A DNA stretch of 64,000 nt from JAGQSZ01 sp049647585 (lineage in GTDB: Bacteria; Actinomycetota; Acidimicrobiia; Acidimicrobiales; Microtrichaceae), in the NCBI GenBank assembly GCA_049647585.1, contig JBARXY010000037.1:1-64000 (forward strand), written 5' to 3'. Within the stretch, counting starts at the first letter, position 1, and each line of letters opens with the position of its first letter. The notes beneath the pieces were generated by a model. The model ran no database searches, was not told the DNA's origin, and saw nothing but the letters and a program-made list of their open reading frames with translations. Below, in pieces: positions 32,639 through 41,860 of the stretch. The translations under genes and the position numbers were made by a program.

Positions 32639-35600
32639 GTGTTCCTGAAGACCCTGCAGATAAAGGGATTCAAATCTTTCGCCGACGCTGCGACGCTGAG
32701 TCTCGAACCGGGCGTCACCGTCGTCGTCGGACCGAACGGCTCCGGCAAGTCCAACGTTGTGGACGCAATCGGCTGGGTCCTCGGGGCACAGAAGCCGTCG
32801 AGTGTCCGGTCGGCAAAGATGGACGATGTCATCTTCGCGGGTACCACGAAGCGCCAGGCGTTGGGCCGTGCCGAGGTCTCTCTGACCATCGACAACTCGG
32901 CGGGTCAGTTGCCGATCGACTTCACCGAGGTGACGATCACTCGGCTGTTGTTCCGCAGCGGTGACAGCGAATACGCGATCAACGGAGTGCCCTGTCGGCT
33001 TCTCGACATCCAGGATCTGTTGTCTGACTCGGGTGTCGGACGACAGCAGCACGTAATCATCTCTCAGGGCAACATCGACGGTGTCCTCAACGCCCGGCCG
33101 GAGGACCGTCGCCTGATCATCGAAGAGGCCGCGGGAGTCCTGAAATATCGGCGACGCAAGGAGCGTGCCGAACGCAGGTTGAGCGCCACCGAGGCGAATC
33201 TCACCCGTGTCCAAGATCTGTTGCGTGAGGTGCGTCGCCAGCTTCGCCCACTGGAGCGTCAGGCCGACGCAGCACGTCGGCACGGTGATCTTCTCGCCGA
33301 GTTGACCGCGCTGCGTATCCACATCGCCGGCCGGGACCTTGCTCGGCTGCGCAGCCAGCTGGAGGATTCCTCGCGTCAGCAGGCTGACCTTCGTGTCGAT
33401 GACCAGAAGCTGCGTGCCTTGCTCGCAGACCTCGACGCAAGAATCATTTCGACCGAAGCTGAGCTGAGCGCACTCGGTGGTCGCGACGTCGGCGATGCGC
33501 TGGTTCGGTATGAAACCCTTCGTGAGAAGGGCCGAGGGCTGCTCGCCCTGCTGGCAGAGCGACGCCGCGGGGTAGAGCGGGAACTCAACGCATCTGTCGA
33601 CGCGGCGGTCATCTCCTCACTCGAATCCGAGCAGTCACAGCTACGCGCCGAGGCCGTGCAGGTCGACCAGGATGGCGACCAGTTGGGCGACCTGGCCAGC
33701 CAGTTCGCCAGCGCCGAAGCGGCGTTGGCCGAGAGCCGGGCCCAGTTCGAGACCGACTGGGGCGACGGGGTGATCACCCCATCTGGTGAAGCCGCAGGAG
33801 TTCGTGGCGAACTCGACGCACTGCGATCGGCCATGCAGCGTACCTTGGGTGACCAGCGCCGACTCGAGAGTCGCCGCGTGTCGATAGCCGAACGGGTCGA
33901 GCGTCTGCGTGCCGAGGAACAAGCGGCGAGCGGTGAGTTGGCCACTGCCCAGGCCGAAGCTCCGACCGTCGAGTCCAGGGTCGTCGCTTCAGTGGCGGCA
34001 CGCGAAAGCGCCGAGCGGTCACTTGAGGAGTCCGAGAACATCGGCACCGAGGCCGAGGCAGCTCATTCGACCTGGGCGGCGCGCGCCGAGGCGTTGACAC
34101 TTGCTCTCGATGAGGCTCGCCAGCGTGCGGGAGCCGAACGTCTGGCAGGACTCGACGGTGTGCTTGGCACCCTGCTCGATCTGGTCGAGGTGGATGCCGG
34201 CTGGGAGGAGGCCTTCGAAGCCGCGGCCGGCGAAGCGCTCGGAGCAATAGTCGTAGCCGACGTAGAAGCCGCTCAGCGGTCCTTGGAGGCGTTGTCCGAG
34301 GGCAACCATCGGGGGGCGGTTCTGGCGCTGTCGGGTATTACTTCGATAGCTCCAGGCAGGCCCACTGTCGGTGATCCCCTACGAGGTCACGTGCGTGCCT
34401 TGCGCAGTGGCGTTCACGGAGCGTCGGCCGAGGGAATCGAGAGAGTTCTCGACCGACTCATCTCGAGTGCGGCAGTTGTCGACGGTGACTGGCGCAGCGC
34501 GGTCGAAGCAGCGACCCAGAATCCAGACGCGATCATTCTGACCAGGTCAGGGGACCGGTTCGGAACAGGCGGCTGGCGACTGCGGGCGGCGTCATCTGGG
34601 GCAACTGGAGCAGCGTTGGACGAGGCACTGCGCCAGTCTGCTGTCACCCTTGAAGCCAGAAACGTCGCCAGGGCTCGAATCGAGGAAGCTCGTAGCCACC
34701 TGGGCGCCGCCAGGCGTGAGGAGCAGGAAGCAACCCGGGCCCGTGATGTGCACGAATCCAGGAAGCGAAGCTTGGCCGAGTCGGTGCGAAGACTCGGAAA
34801 CGACAACGCCGAGGCGCTCGTCGAGTTGGAATCCCTGGGCTCCCACGTGGGTGAACTTGCCGAGCGGATGGTTCGTGAGGAGCAACGCGTCGCAGAACTC
34901 GAAGCGACCCTGCCCGCCCTCGAAGCCGCCGAAGCCGAGATGGGTGAGCGGGCCCGGGCCATGTCGACCGCGCGTCACGAACTCGAAGCCCAGAGCTCCA
35001 AGGTTTCGTCCATGCGAACCGATCTGGAGGTGCGGTCGGCGTCGATCGAGGAGCGGCGGCGCTACATCGGCGAACGGCTTGAGCAGGTCGACACTCGTTT
35101 GTCTCGCAATATCGCCGAACGCGATGCCGCAGAGCGCAAACGGATCGAATTGGTCACCCGTGCCGACGCGACCGACCTACTCGCACACTTCGTGACAGGA
35201 CGGCTCACCACCATCGACGCCAACTTGGCCAAGTTGCGTGAGGAACGCCGACGCCAATCCGAGGCGGCACGGTCGGTCACCTCGCAGCTTGAGACGATGA
35301 GGCGTGAACGCCAGGACGCAGAACGACGCCTTGAGGACGTGCGGGCCAGGAGCCAGAAGGTGGACCTGGCTGCGGCCGAGGTGCGATTGCGGCTCGAAAC
35401 TGCGGTAGAGGTTCTCCGCAACGATCTGGACTGCGAACCCGACGTTGCGATCGCAGCCGACTGTCCGCCTCTGTCCGAGGGAATGGCGGCGCCCGCACGT
35501 CTGCGTGAACTCGATCGTGAGCTTCGGATCATGGGTCCGATCAACCCTTTGGCGTTGCAGGAATTCACCGAGCTTCAGGAACGCCACGGCTTTCTCGAAG

Positions 35601-36139
35601 GTCAGCTAGAAGACATTCGGTCCAGTCGTCGTGAACTGTCGAAAGTGATCCGTGCCGTCGAGGAAGAGATCGTCAAGGTCTTCGCATCGGCGTTCGCGGA
35701 CGTCAGTGAGAACTTCACGGTGCTGTTCGAGACACTGTTCCCGGGTGGCAAGGGCGGGCTCCGCCTCACCGACCCCAATAACCTGCTCGAGACCGGTATC
35801 GAGATCGACGCCAAGCCGTCGGGTAAGAACGTGCGCAAGCTGTCGCTGCTCTCCGGTGGTGAGAGGTCACTGACTGCGCTGGCCTATCTGTTCGCCGTGT
35901 TCCGCTCACGTCCTTCGCCGTTCTACGTGATGGACGAGGTCGAGGCCGCGCTCGACGACGTCAACCTCCACCGCTTCCTGGATCTGGTCGCCGAGTTCCG
36001 TCGTAGTGCCCAGCTGATCATTGTCAGCCACCAGAAGCGGACCATGGAAGCTGCCGACATCCTCTACGGCGTGACGATGGAACCGGGTGGTTCGTCCAAG
36101 GTCGTGTCCGAGAAGGCAACCGCAGTCCTCGAAGGCTGA
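32639..36139 (+). CDS. smc: Chromosome segregation ATPase SMC
   Basis: 1166 residues, normal for bacterial SMC. N-terminal ABC head with Walker A VVVGPNGSGKSNVVDAIGW near residue 30-45; coiled coil arm; hinge domain about 500-640 (LDGVLGTLLDLVEVD...HRGAVLAL); second coiled coil; C-terminal signature LSLLSGGERSLTALAYL near 1070 and Walker B FYVMDEVEAALDDVN near 1100. It loads on DNA with ScpA/ScpB to organise and separate the chromosome. Start GTG 32639 (FLKTLQIKGFKSF follows) with GGAG 4 bases upstream. Confidence 0.96.
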   Translation: MFLKTLQIKGFKSFADAATLSLEPGVTVVVGPNGSGKSNVVDAIGWVLGAQKPSSVRSAKMDDVIFAGTTKRQALGRAEVSLTIDNSAGQLPIDFTEVTITRLLFRSGDSEYAINGVPCRLLDIQDLLSDSGVGRQQHVIISQGNIDGVLNARPEDRRLIIEEAAGVLKYRRRKERAERRLSATEANLTRVQDLLREVRRQLRPLERQADAARRHGDLLAELTALRIHIAGRDLARLRSQLEDSSRQQADLRVDDQKLRALLADLDARIISTEAELSALGGRDVGDALVRYETLREKGRGLLALLAERRRGVERELNASVDAAVISSLESEQSQLRAEAVQVDQDGDQLGDLASQFASAEAALAESRAQFETDWGDGVITPSGEAAGVRGELDALRSAMQRTLGDQRRLESRRVSIAERVERLRAEEQAASGELATAQAEAPTVESRVVASVAARESAERSLEESENIGTEAEAAHSTWAARAEALTLALDEARQRAGAERLAGLDGVLGTLLDLVEVDAGWEEAFEAAAGEALGAIVVADVEAAQRSLEALSEGNHRGAVLALSGITSIAPGRPTVGDPLRGHVRALRSGVHGASAEGIERVLDRLISSAAVVDGDWRSAVEAATQNPDAIILTRSGDRFGTGGWRLRAASSGATGAALDEALRQSAVTLEARNVARARIEEARSHLGAARREEQEATRARDVHESRKRSLAESVRRLGNDNAEALVELESLGSHVGELAERMVREEQRVAELEATLPALEAAEAEMGERARAMSTARHELEAQSSKVSSMRTDLEVRSASIEERRRYIGERLEQVDTRLSRNIAERDAAERKRIELVTRADATDLLAHFVTGRLTTIDANLAKLREERRRQSEAARSVTSQLETMRRERQDAERRLEDVRARSQKVDLAAAEVRLRLETAVEVLRNDLDCEPDVAIAADCPPLSEGMAAPARLRELDRELRIMGPINPLALQEFTELQERHGFLEGQLEDIRSSRRELSKVIRAVEEEIVKVFASAFADVSENFTVLFETLFPGGKGGLRLTDPNNLLETGIEIDAKPSGKNVRKLSLLSGGERSLTALAYLFAVFRSRPSPFYVMDEVEAALDDVNLHRFLDLVAEFRRSAQLIIVSHQKRTMEAADILYGVTMEPGGSSKVVSEKATAVLEG

Positions 36140-36209
36140 CTCTTTGACGATCGGTCGCCCTCGGTGGCGAAATCCAAAGGCTGGTCGTGGTCGAGCTGAC
36201 CGCGGTCGT

Positions 36210-36215
36210 TAGGCT
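36210..36215 (+). promoter_or_regulatory. Leaderless-type -10 TAGGCT of the VOC gene
   Basis: TAGGCT ends 6 bases before GTG 36222. Confidence 0.5.
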
Positions 36216-36221
36216 TGGACT

Positions 36222-36656
36222 GTGATCCACCACATCTCGATTCCTGCCACGGACACTCGCCACGTCGCCGAGGTTCTCGTCGAGCTCTTCGACGGAATCC
36301 TCACGGGATTCGGTCCATACCGTGACTCCTATATTGCGTGGGCCGGGGATGACCGTGGCTCTGCAATCGAGGTCTACCCGGTCGGGACCGAGATGTATCC
36401 GCCCCAAGGCCCTGGGCAAGCACAGTTCAGACACAATCCGCAGGGGTCGCCTTTCGTGGCTACCCACGCAACGGTTTCAGTGGCCAGATCCGTCGAAGAA
36501 ATCCAGGCCCTCGGCGAGCGCGAGGGTTGGCGTTCGGTGGTTCTGTCGCGAGGACCCCACGATGTGGTGGAGTTCTGGATCGAGAACGCCGTGATGCTGG
36601 AGCTGATGACACCTGAGATGACTGCGGACTACCTGGCGGCGAGACCTAAGCGTTAG
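36222..36656 (+). CDS. VOC (glyoxalase/dioxygenase-fold) family protein
   Basis: 144 residues in the pattern of one vicinal-oxygen-chelate module: HHISIPATDTRHVAEVLVELF at the N-terminus, then a beta-rich middle and VVEFWIENAVMLELMTP at the end, where the final Glu is a usual metal ligand. Members bind a metal and act on diverse small molecules; this one cannot be assigned. Monocistronic behind a leaderless-type promoter. Confidence 0.7.
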   Translation: MIHHISIPATDTRHVAEVLVELFDGILTGFGPYRDSYIAWAGDDRGSAIEVYPVGTEMYPPQGPGQAQFRHNPQGSPFVATHATVSVARSVEEIQALGEREGWRSVVLSRGPHDVVEFWIENAVMLELMTPEMTADYLAARPKR

Positions 36657-36799
36657 GGCTAAGCGCGTTCCCTTCTGGATTTGGTCCTGCGAACCCACGG
36701 GCTAGTGCATTTTTAACTTCCGGCTAGTCTGAGCTTCGCTCCCCGAGTCAGAGAAATGCAGAACGAACTCAGAATGGGAAAAGCAAGGATTGCAAAGTA

Positions 36800-37024
36800 G
36801 TGCGATTTGCTCGCACATGGGGCTACCTCCAGATTGCGATCCGCGAGTACATAGGCGGACGCGAGTGGCCTCCGAAGTCTTTCGTAGGAACTCGAGCACT
36901 TGGCATGCTTCTACTGGGCTCACTTGCCACCATCATGGCCTTGGCAACATTTAGACCTTTGTGGGTCATTTTCGGGCTTACGCTCGCTTTCGGTTCACTT
37001 TTGCTATGGCCTAAGAGGGGGTGA
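36800..37024 (+). CDS. Hypothetical small membrane protein
   Basis: 74 residues with two hydrophobic stretches (about 34-52 and 54-70) after a basic N-terminus. GTG start; AAGGA is 10 bases upstream, a weak site. The stretch 36657-37280 is AT-richer than the rest of the window and its codon use (CTT, TTT, GCA) differs from neighbours. No homologous family recognised. It could be a recent arrival or not a gene. Confidence 0.4.
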   Translation: MRFARTWGYLQIAIREYIGGREWPPKSFVGTRALGMLLLGSLATIMALATFRPLWVIFGLTLAFGSLLLWPKRG

Positions 37025-37189
37025 GTACAGATGGCTCTTCGGGATTTCAGGGGGGAGTAACCGTCGCGAGAACGTCCCACTTGTGAGACAAGCGCTTACC
37101 GGGCAGGTCTCCGAGCGGGTGGCCCCGCCCAGTCGTCAAACAACCCGACATCACCCCCGACCTCACGCCCCCGAATTGGCTGTCATTCG

Positions 37190-37205
37190 AATACCTATAG
37201 GTATT
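37190..37205. promoter_or_regulatory. 16-base perfect palindrome AATACCTATAGGTATT
   Basis: The palindrome lies in the 260-base gap 37025-37284, which otherwise shows no gene. ATACC...GGTAT half-sites resemble operators of CsoR/CstR-family (DUF156) repressors. No such regulator and no obvious target promoter adjoin, so its function is open. Confidence 0.4.
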
Positions 37206-37284
37206 TCAGTGACATCCAATTCAAGGGTGGGCGAGCGCAGATCACTGCCAGATCAGACACACATCGTTTCCAGGAACTTCTCGC

Positions 37285-38256
37285 CTAGAGAACTCTCCCG
37301 GACCACCGCAGCGACGTTCCAGCCGCGATGAACAACAGCAACAGCGCCCCACCGACAAATCGGTAGCTGACGTCGGATTGTTCCTCTTGGAGTCCGATCG
37401 TGGAGCCCAGGTTCTTGTAGACACTGCTCAGGTCGGATGCCGACTCGGCGGTGTAAGCGGTCCCGCCGGTGCCCTCGGCAAGCCCACGGAGTTCCTCGAC
37501 ATTGACCGGAACACGGGTCAACTGGCCGACTCCGTCACCGTCTTCATCGACGGTGATCGTTCCGCCAGCCGTGCCGTAGGCGATAGTCGTGACCGGGATT
37601 CCAGCGGCCTTGGCCAGCGGAATCGAATCGGAGGTTGGTAGGCCAACCGTCGTTTCGCCGTCGGAAACCAAAACGATCGCCGCGTCGGGGGAGCCGTCCT
37701 TGACGCCTACGGCTTGATCGGCGAGCACGTCGAGTGACAGCGCGACTGCGTCGCCAATGGCGGTTGCCTTATCAAGCTTCAGGTTCTGGATGGCGGTGGT
37801 CACCGGTGCACGATCCTGAGTCGGTGGCACCAGAAGCCTGGCCGTTCCGGCAAAGCTGACGAGCCCGATGTTCAGCTTCTTGGGCAAGGTGTCGACGAAC
37901 TCGATCGCCGCCGATTGGGCAGCCTCGAGTCGACTCGGTTTCACGTCGGTCGCGGCCATGGACAACGAAGTGTCAATGGCGATGATGACAGTCGAACGCT
38001 CGCGGGGGACCTTCATTGTCATGACCGGTTGGGCGAAGGCCACGACCATCGATGACAGGGCAAGAGCGAACAGTGCGGACCCGATATGACGTCGCCAGCC
38101 GGGACGTTTGGGCGCCAGTTTGTCGAGCAGATCCAGGTTCGAGAACCGCACCGTGAAACGAGGGCGTCTGAACTGCAGGAACACGTAGACGCCAATGAGC
38201 GCAGCAACTCCGAGGAGCAGCCAGAGTCGCATTGGTGCAAGGAACCAGTCGGTCAT
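37285..38256 (-). CDS. VWA-domain membrane protein (BatA-like)
   Basis: 323 residues. Membrane segments near residues 11-27 and 58-76, a von Willebrand A domain (about 88-275) with a complete MIDAS: DTSLSM near 95, then SDGETT near 198, and a final membrane helix near 298-315. This is the BatA/aerotolerance layout; such proteins act with MoxR ATPases and DUF58 proteins, possibly in metal-dependent protein assembly at the membrane. Overlaps the DUF58 gene by ATGA. Third gene of moxR-DUF58-VWA. Confidence 0.88.
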   Translation of the reverse strand: MTDWFLAPMRLWLLLGVAALIGVYVFLQFRRPRFTVRFSNLDLLDKLAPKRPGWRRHIGSALFALALSSMVVAFAQPVMTMKVPRERSTVIIAIDTSLSMAATDVKPSRLEAAQSAAIEFVDTLPKKLNIGLVSFAGTARLLVPPTQDRAPVTTAIQNLKLDKATAIGDAVALSLDVLADQAVGVKDGSPDAAIVLVSDGETTVGLPTSDSIPLAKAAGIPVTTIAYGTAGGTITVDEDGDGVGQLTRVPVNVEELRGLAEGTGGTAYTAESASDLSSVYKNLGSTIGLQEEQSDVSYRFVGGALLLLFIAAGTSLRWSGRVL

Positions 38257-39197
38257 CTGTTGGGCCTTCCAGCGGTCATTTCAGCTCGGCGGCGCTTGCC
38301 CGAGACGTGGTGTGCCAGATCCATCAACCAGTCTCCATCGGTTCGCAGGACCAGGTGGTCCGCTCCCGTGCCTCTGATCGCGTCCGCGATCGCCAGACGT
38401 TGAGCCCGAGTGTGTTCGGCGTACGCTTCGCGTACTTGGCGGCTGTCGGTGTTGATCTCCCGTATGGCTCCGCTGGCCGGGTCGACCATGTGGATCAGGC
38501 CGACGGCGGGTAGTTCCAAATCCCTGGGGTCGATCACCTCGACGCACAGGACGGCGTGACGCAGCGCAACGGCACCGAGAGCGGTCTTCCATGAATTCGG
38601 GTCACCCAGAAAGTCTGAGATCACCACTACCAGTCCACGACGAGGGGCAACTGCACTGATCCGCCGTAGACCTGCATTCAGATCGGATGGCCCGACACCC
38701 TCGTCGCGGGGTGAGCGGATGATGCGATCGAGGATGCCAAGCAAATTCTTGCGACCCTGTCGTGGCGGCATCGTCGTGACGTCGGTTCCCCGCAACATGA
38801 CGGCACCCACCCGGTTGCCTCCACGAGCGGTCATCAGACCTACGCCCGCGGCTGCTGCCAAGGCCAGATCGCGTTTCTCGCATTCGGCGGTGCCGAAGTC
38901 CATCCCGGGGGACCGGTCGATGAGGATCCACGTCTCGAGTTCACGGTCGGCGATCGTCTCGCGCAGGTACGGGTCCTGCATGCGGGCGGTCACGTTCCAA
39001 TCGATATGGCGAACGTCGTCGCCTGCGGCATAGGCGCGAGCCTCGCCGGGCTCGGAGCCCCGACCCGGGACGATTCCCATGTAGTCGCCATGCAGCATCC
39101 CGTCCAAGCGACGGGCTATGTCCAGGGTAAACCGTCGGATGATCTCCTCAACGGGCCGATCACCGACGAGTCCCAGGGTCGACGACAGTCCACCCAT
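38253..39197 (-). CDS. DUF58 domain protein
   Basis: 314 residues. The DUF58 core is GRGSEPGEARAYAAGDDVRHIDWNVTARMQDPYLRE (about 45-80) followed by a VWA-like region with LIDRSPGMDFG near 92 and VVVISDFLG near 200. DUF58 proteins accompany MoxR ATPases and BatA. Their biochemical role is not established. Lies 5 bases after moxR. Confidence 0.88.
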   Translation of the reverse strand: MGGLSSTLGLVGDRPVEEIIRRFTLDIARRLDGMLHGDYMGIVPGRGSEPGEARAYAAGDDVRHIDWNVTARMQDPYLRETIADRELETWILIDRSPGMDFGTAECEKRDLALAAAAGVGLMTARGGNRVGAVMLRGTDVTTMPPRQGRKNLLGILDRIIRSPRDEGVGPSDLNAGLRRISAVAPRRGLVVVISDFLGDPNSWKTALGAVALRHAVLCVEVIDPRDLELPAVGLIHMVDPASGAIREINTDSRQVREAYAEHTRAQRLAIADAIRGTGADHLVLRTDGDWLMDLAHHVSGKRRRAEMTAGRPNR

Positions 39198-39202
39198 CAG
39201 GC

Positions 39203-40330
39203 TCAGTACCCCCAGGCCTGGGCATCGGTGGGCGTGGACTGGTGGTACTGGTCGACATTGCCACCGGCCTGCGACGGTGTCACCCGGGGAGCCGGGACCG
39301 TCGAGAGAATCCTGGTCAGGACATGTTCCACCGTGATGTCCTGAGCGAGTGCCTCATAGGACAGCAACAGGCGGTGGCGCAGAATTTCGGGTGCGACGTC
39401 GAACACGTCCTGTGGAGTCAGGTAACTGCGCCCTCGCAGGAGCGCAAGGGCCCGACCGCCTCGGATAAGGCCGATCGAGGCTCGCGGGCTGGCTCCGAGT
39501 TCGATGAAGGAACGCAACTCGGCCAGGCCGAAATTCTCGGGTGTGCGGGTGCAGAGAACAAGGTTGACTGCGTAGTCCATGACGGAGCGGTCGACATAGA
39601 CCTCATCGACCGCCTTTTGGAGCCGCACCACCTGTTCGAGGGTGATGACCTGCTCGGCAACCGGCGGTGCGATTCCCATGCGTTGGACAATCTCGATCTC
39701 TTCGGCTGGCGACGGATAGCCGAGGACGACCTTCATCAGGAACCGGTCGCGTTGGGCCTCGGGAAGCGGGTAGACGCCTTCGGACTCGATCGGGTTCTGG
39801 GTTGCCAACACCAGAAAGGGACTGTCCAAGTGGTGTGTCTTACCGCCGATGGTCACCTGTTGTTCGGCCATCACCTCGAGAAGCGCCGACTGGACCTTGG
39901 CGGGTGCACGGTTGATCTCATCCGCCAGGACGAAGTTGGCGAAGATCGGTCCGAGTTCGACATCGAAACTCTCGGAAGAGGCCCGGTAGATCCTGGTGCC
40001 CACCACATCGGCCGGCAGCAGGTCCGGGGTGAACTGGATGCGGGAGAACGTTCCACCCACCGACAGTGCGAGCGTCTCGGCCGAAAGTGTCTTGGCAAGA
40101 CCGGGAACGCTCTCGAGTAGGCAGTGTCCGCCGGCGAGCAGGCAGGTCAGCAGCCGTTCGATGGCCCTGTCCTGTCCCACGATCACCTTCTTCATCTCGA
40201 AGAGGAGCTTCTCGAGCACCGCGCGGTCGGCCGTACCGTTACCGGTAACAGCCGAGCCGTCCACCAATGCCCCGGCGGGTTGGATCAGCGCCGGAGGTTG
40301 GGGAGTGTCGGTAGTGGTGGAGGGGTCCAT
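39203..40330 (-). CDS. MoxR family AAA+ ATPase
   Basis: 375 residues. Walker A LLESVPGLAKTLSAETLA near 73, Walker B VLADEINRAPAKVQSALLE near 130 and the sensor ATQNPIESEGVYPLPEAQRDRF near 175, all typical of MoxR. These ATPases act as chaperones with VWA proteins. First gene of the operon; GAGGAG 6 bases before the ATG. Divergent from ftsY. Confidence 0.93.
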   Translation of the reverse strand: MDPSTTTDTPQPPALIQPAGALVDGSAVTGNGTADRAVLEKLLFEMKKVIVGQDRAIERLLTCLLAGGHCLLESVPGLAKTLSAETLALSVGGTFSRIQFTPDLLPADVVGTRIYRASSESFDVELGPIFANFVLADEINRAPAKVQSALLEVMAEQQVTIGGKTHHLDSPFLVLATQNPIESEGVYPLPEAQRDRFLMKVVLGYPSPAEEIEIVQRMGIAPPVAEQVITLEQVVRLQKAVDEVYVDRSVMDYAVNLVLCTRTPENFGLAELRSFIELGASPRASIGLIRGGRALALLRGRSYLTPQDVFDVAPEILRHRLLLSYEALAQDITVEHVLTRILSTVPAPRVTPSQAGGNVDQYHQSTPTDAQAWGY

Positions 40331-40419
40331 CTGTCTCCTCGGCCCGGCTCTGTTGCGGGCGTGATCATCGGTGGGAGTGAACGGTACGGGGGTGGGAACT
40401 ATTTCGCTTGTCGAGAAAC

Positions 40420-40449
40420 TGATTTGCTGATCGTCGGTTCAGCAAATCA
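40420..40449. promoter_or_regulatory. 11-base inverted repeat in the moxR/ftsY divergent region
   Basis: TGATTTGCTGA (40420-40430) and TCAGCAAATCA (40439-40449) are perfect inverted copies separated by 8 bases. Being upstream of both genes it is more likely an operator than a terminator. The rest of the 218-base gap shows no other feature. Confidence 0.5.
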
Positions 40450-40548
40450 TTGCCTAGCAGCCCGTCCTTGACGATCCGCGTTGCGCTGCAAGCTGGTGGC
40501 GGCGGCGGAGACAGCCGGGTCGAGAGCCACTTGTAGGGTATTGGACAT

Positions 40549-41760
40549 ATGGAAGCCATTTATTACGCCTTGATCGCCATCGGCCTCGTAGTCCTGGTTG
40601 GCGGATTCCTGCTGGTTCGACGAACTGGCCGGGGAGAGGCGCTCGATCCACCGTCGAAACCTTCCTCCATTGCCACAGCCGAGCCGGATACAGCGGCGAA
40701 ACCGCCCTCCAAAGCACCCTCCGAAACCACCGGGACCGCGACCGACACGCCTCCCTCAACGGTGCCGGAGCAGTTGCCAACCGATGAGGACGCCGCTGCG
40801 CTCGCCGAGGCCGAAGCTACGACCCTGGACGAAGAACTCGCCGAACTGCTCGCCGAGACCAAGCCCAATTTCCGGGAACGGCTCGGTCGGGCCCGTAGTT
40901 CCTTCGCCGGCTACTTCGGTTCCGTCCTCTCCCGCTCCGAGATCACAGAGGAAAGCTGGGACGAACTTCAAGAAGCCTTGATCCTCGCAGACGTTGGAAT
41001 TGGTCCCACCACGCAGCTGTTGGACGCAGCCCGCGCGACCGTCAAGGAGCGTGGGATCACAACCCCGAGCGAGTTGCTCGAAGCGGTCAAAGCCGAGATG
41101 AAGTCCCGTCTGGCCGGCCCGGTCGACCTGAAGTACTCGGACTCGCCGCCCACTATCTGGTTGTTCGTCGGCGTCAACGGAGTCGGCAAGACCACGTCGA
41201 TCGGCAAAGTCGGAAAGATGCTGGCCGACGACGGCAAGAGCGTGGTCATGGCCGCCGGTGACACGTTCCGCGCCGCTGCTGCCGAACAGCTCGAGCACTG
41301 GGCCGAACGAAGCGGCGCCGACCTGGTCAGAGGTGCCGAGGGTGGAGATCCGTCGTCTGTGATTTTCGACGCGATCGCGTCCGGTGCTGCGAAGGGATCA
41401 GACGTCATCCTCGCCGACACCGCCGGACGTCTGCACACCAAGACAAATCTGATGGAGGAACTGTCCAAGGTCCGACGGGTGGCCGACAAGGGCGAGGGGA
41501 CCGTTACCGAAGTCCTGTTGGTCATCGACGCGACGACCGGTCAGAACGGGCTCACCCAGGCTCGCAGGTTCACCGAGGCAACCGACGTGACGGGGGTGGT
41601 GTTGACCAAGATGGACGGCTCGGCCAAGGGCGGGATCGTCTTTGCGATCCGCGCCGAGCTGGACATTCCGGTCAAGCTCATGGGCCTGGGCGAGAGTGTC
41701 AATTCACTCGTCGAGTTCAATTCCGACGAGTTCGTGGACGCACTCTTCGACCAGAACTGA
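40549..41760 (+). CDS. ftsY: Signal recognition particle receptor FtsY
   Basis: 403 residues. An N-terminal membrane helix (residues about 4-22) is followed by an acidic/Pro-rich A domain and the NG GTPase: G1 VGVNGVGKTTSIGK near 205, GDTFRAAAAEQLE near 237, G3 DTAGRLHTKTNLMEE near 285, G4 TKMDGSAKGG near 345. It docks SRP-ribosome complexes at the membrane. TAGGGT occurs about 9 bases upstream of the ATG, a weaker version of the promoter pattern here. Ffh follows 100 bases later. Confidence 0.95.
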   Translation: MEAIYYALIAIGLVVLVGGFLLVRRTGRGEALDPPSKPSSIATAEPDTAAKPPSKAPSETTGTATDTPPSTVPEQLPTDEDAAALAEAEATTLDEELAELLAETKPNFRERLGRARSSFAGYFGSVLSRSEITEESWDELQEALILADVGIGPTTQLLDAARATVKERGITTPSELLEAVKAEMKSRLAGPVDLKYSDSPPTIWLFVGVNGVGKTTSIGKVGKMLADDGKSVVMAAGDTFRAAAAEQLEHWAERSGADLVRGAEGGDPSSVIFDAIASGAAKGSDVILADTAGRLHTKTNLMEELSKVRRVADKGEGTVTEVLLVIDATTGQNGLTQARRFTEATDVTGVVLTKMDGSAKGGIVFAIRAELDIPVKLMGLGESVNSLVEFNSDEFVDALFDQN

Positions 41761-41860
41761 GCGCTCCGGCAGAGCGCGGTCCCGTCGACAGGCTGGTCCG
41801 CGGCAGCGTTGCCAACCCCGTTACCGGAGATGTCTGTCCTACCGGTAGCCTCTCCTCCCG

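Noticed and set aside
37285..40330. MoxR/DUF58/VWA genes as a possible anti-phage system
   Set aside because: Only the common three-gene core is present; no nuclease, methyltransferase or other effector adjoins.
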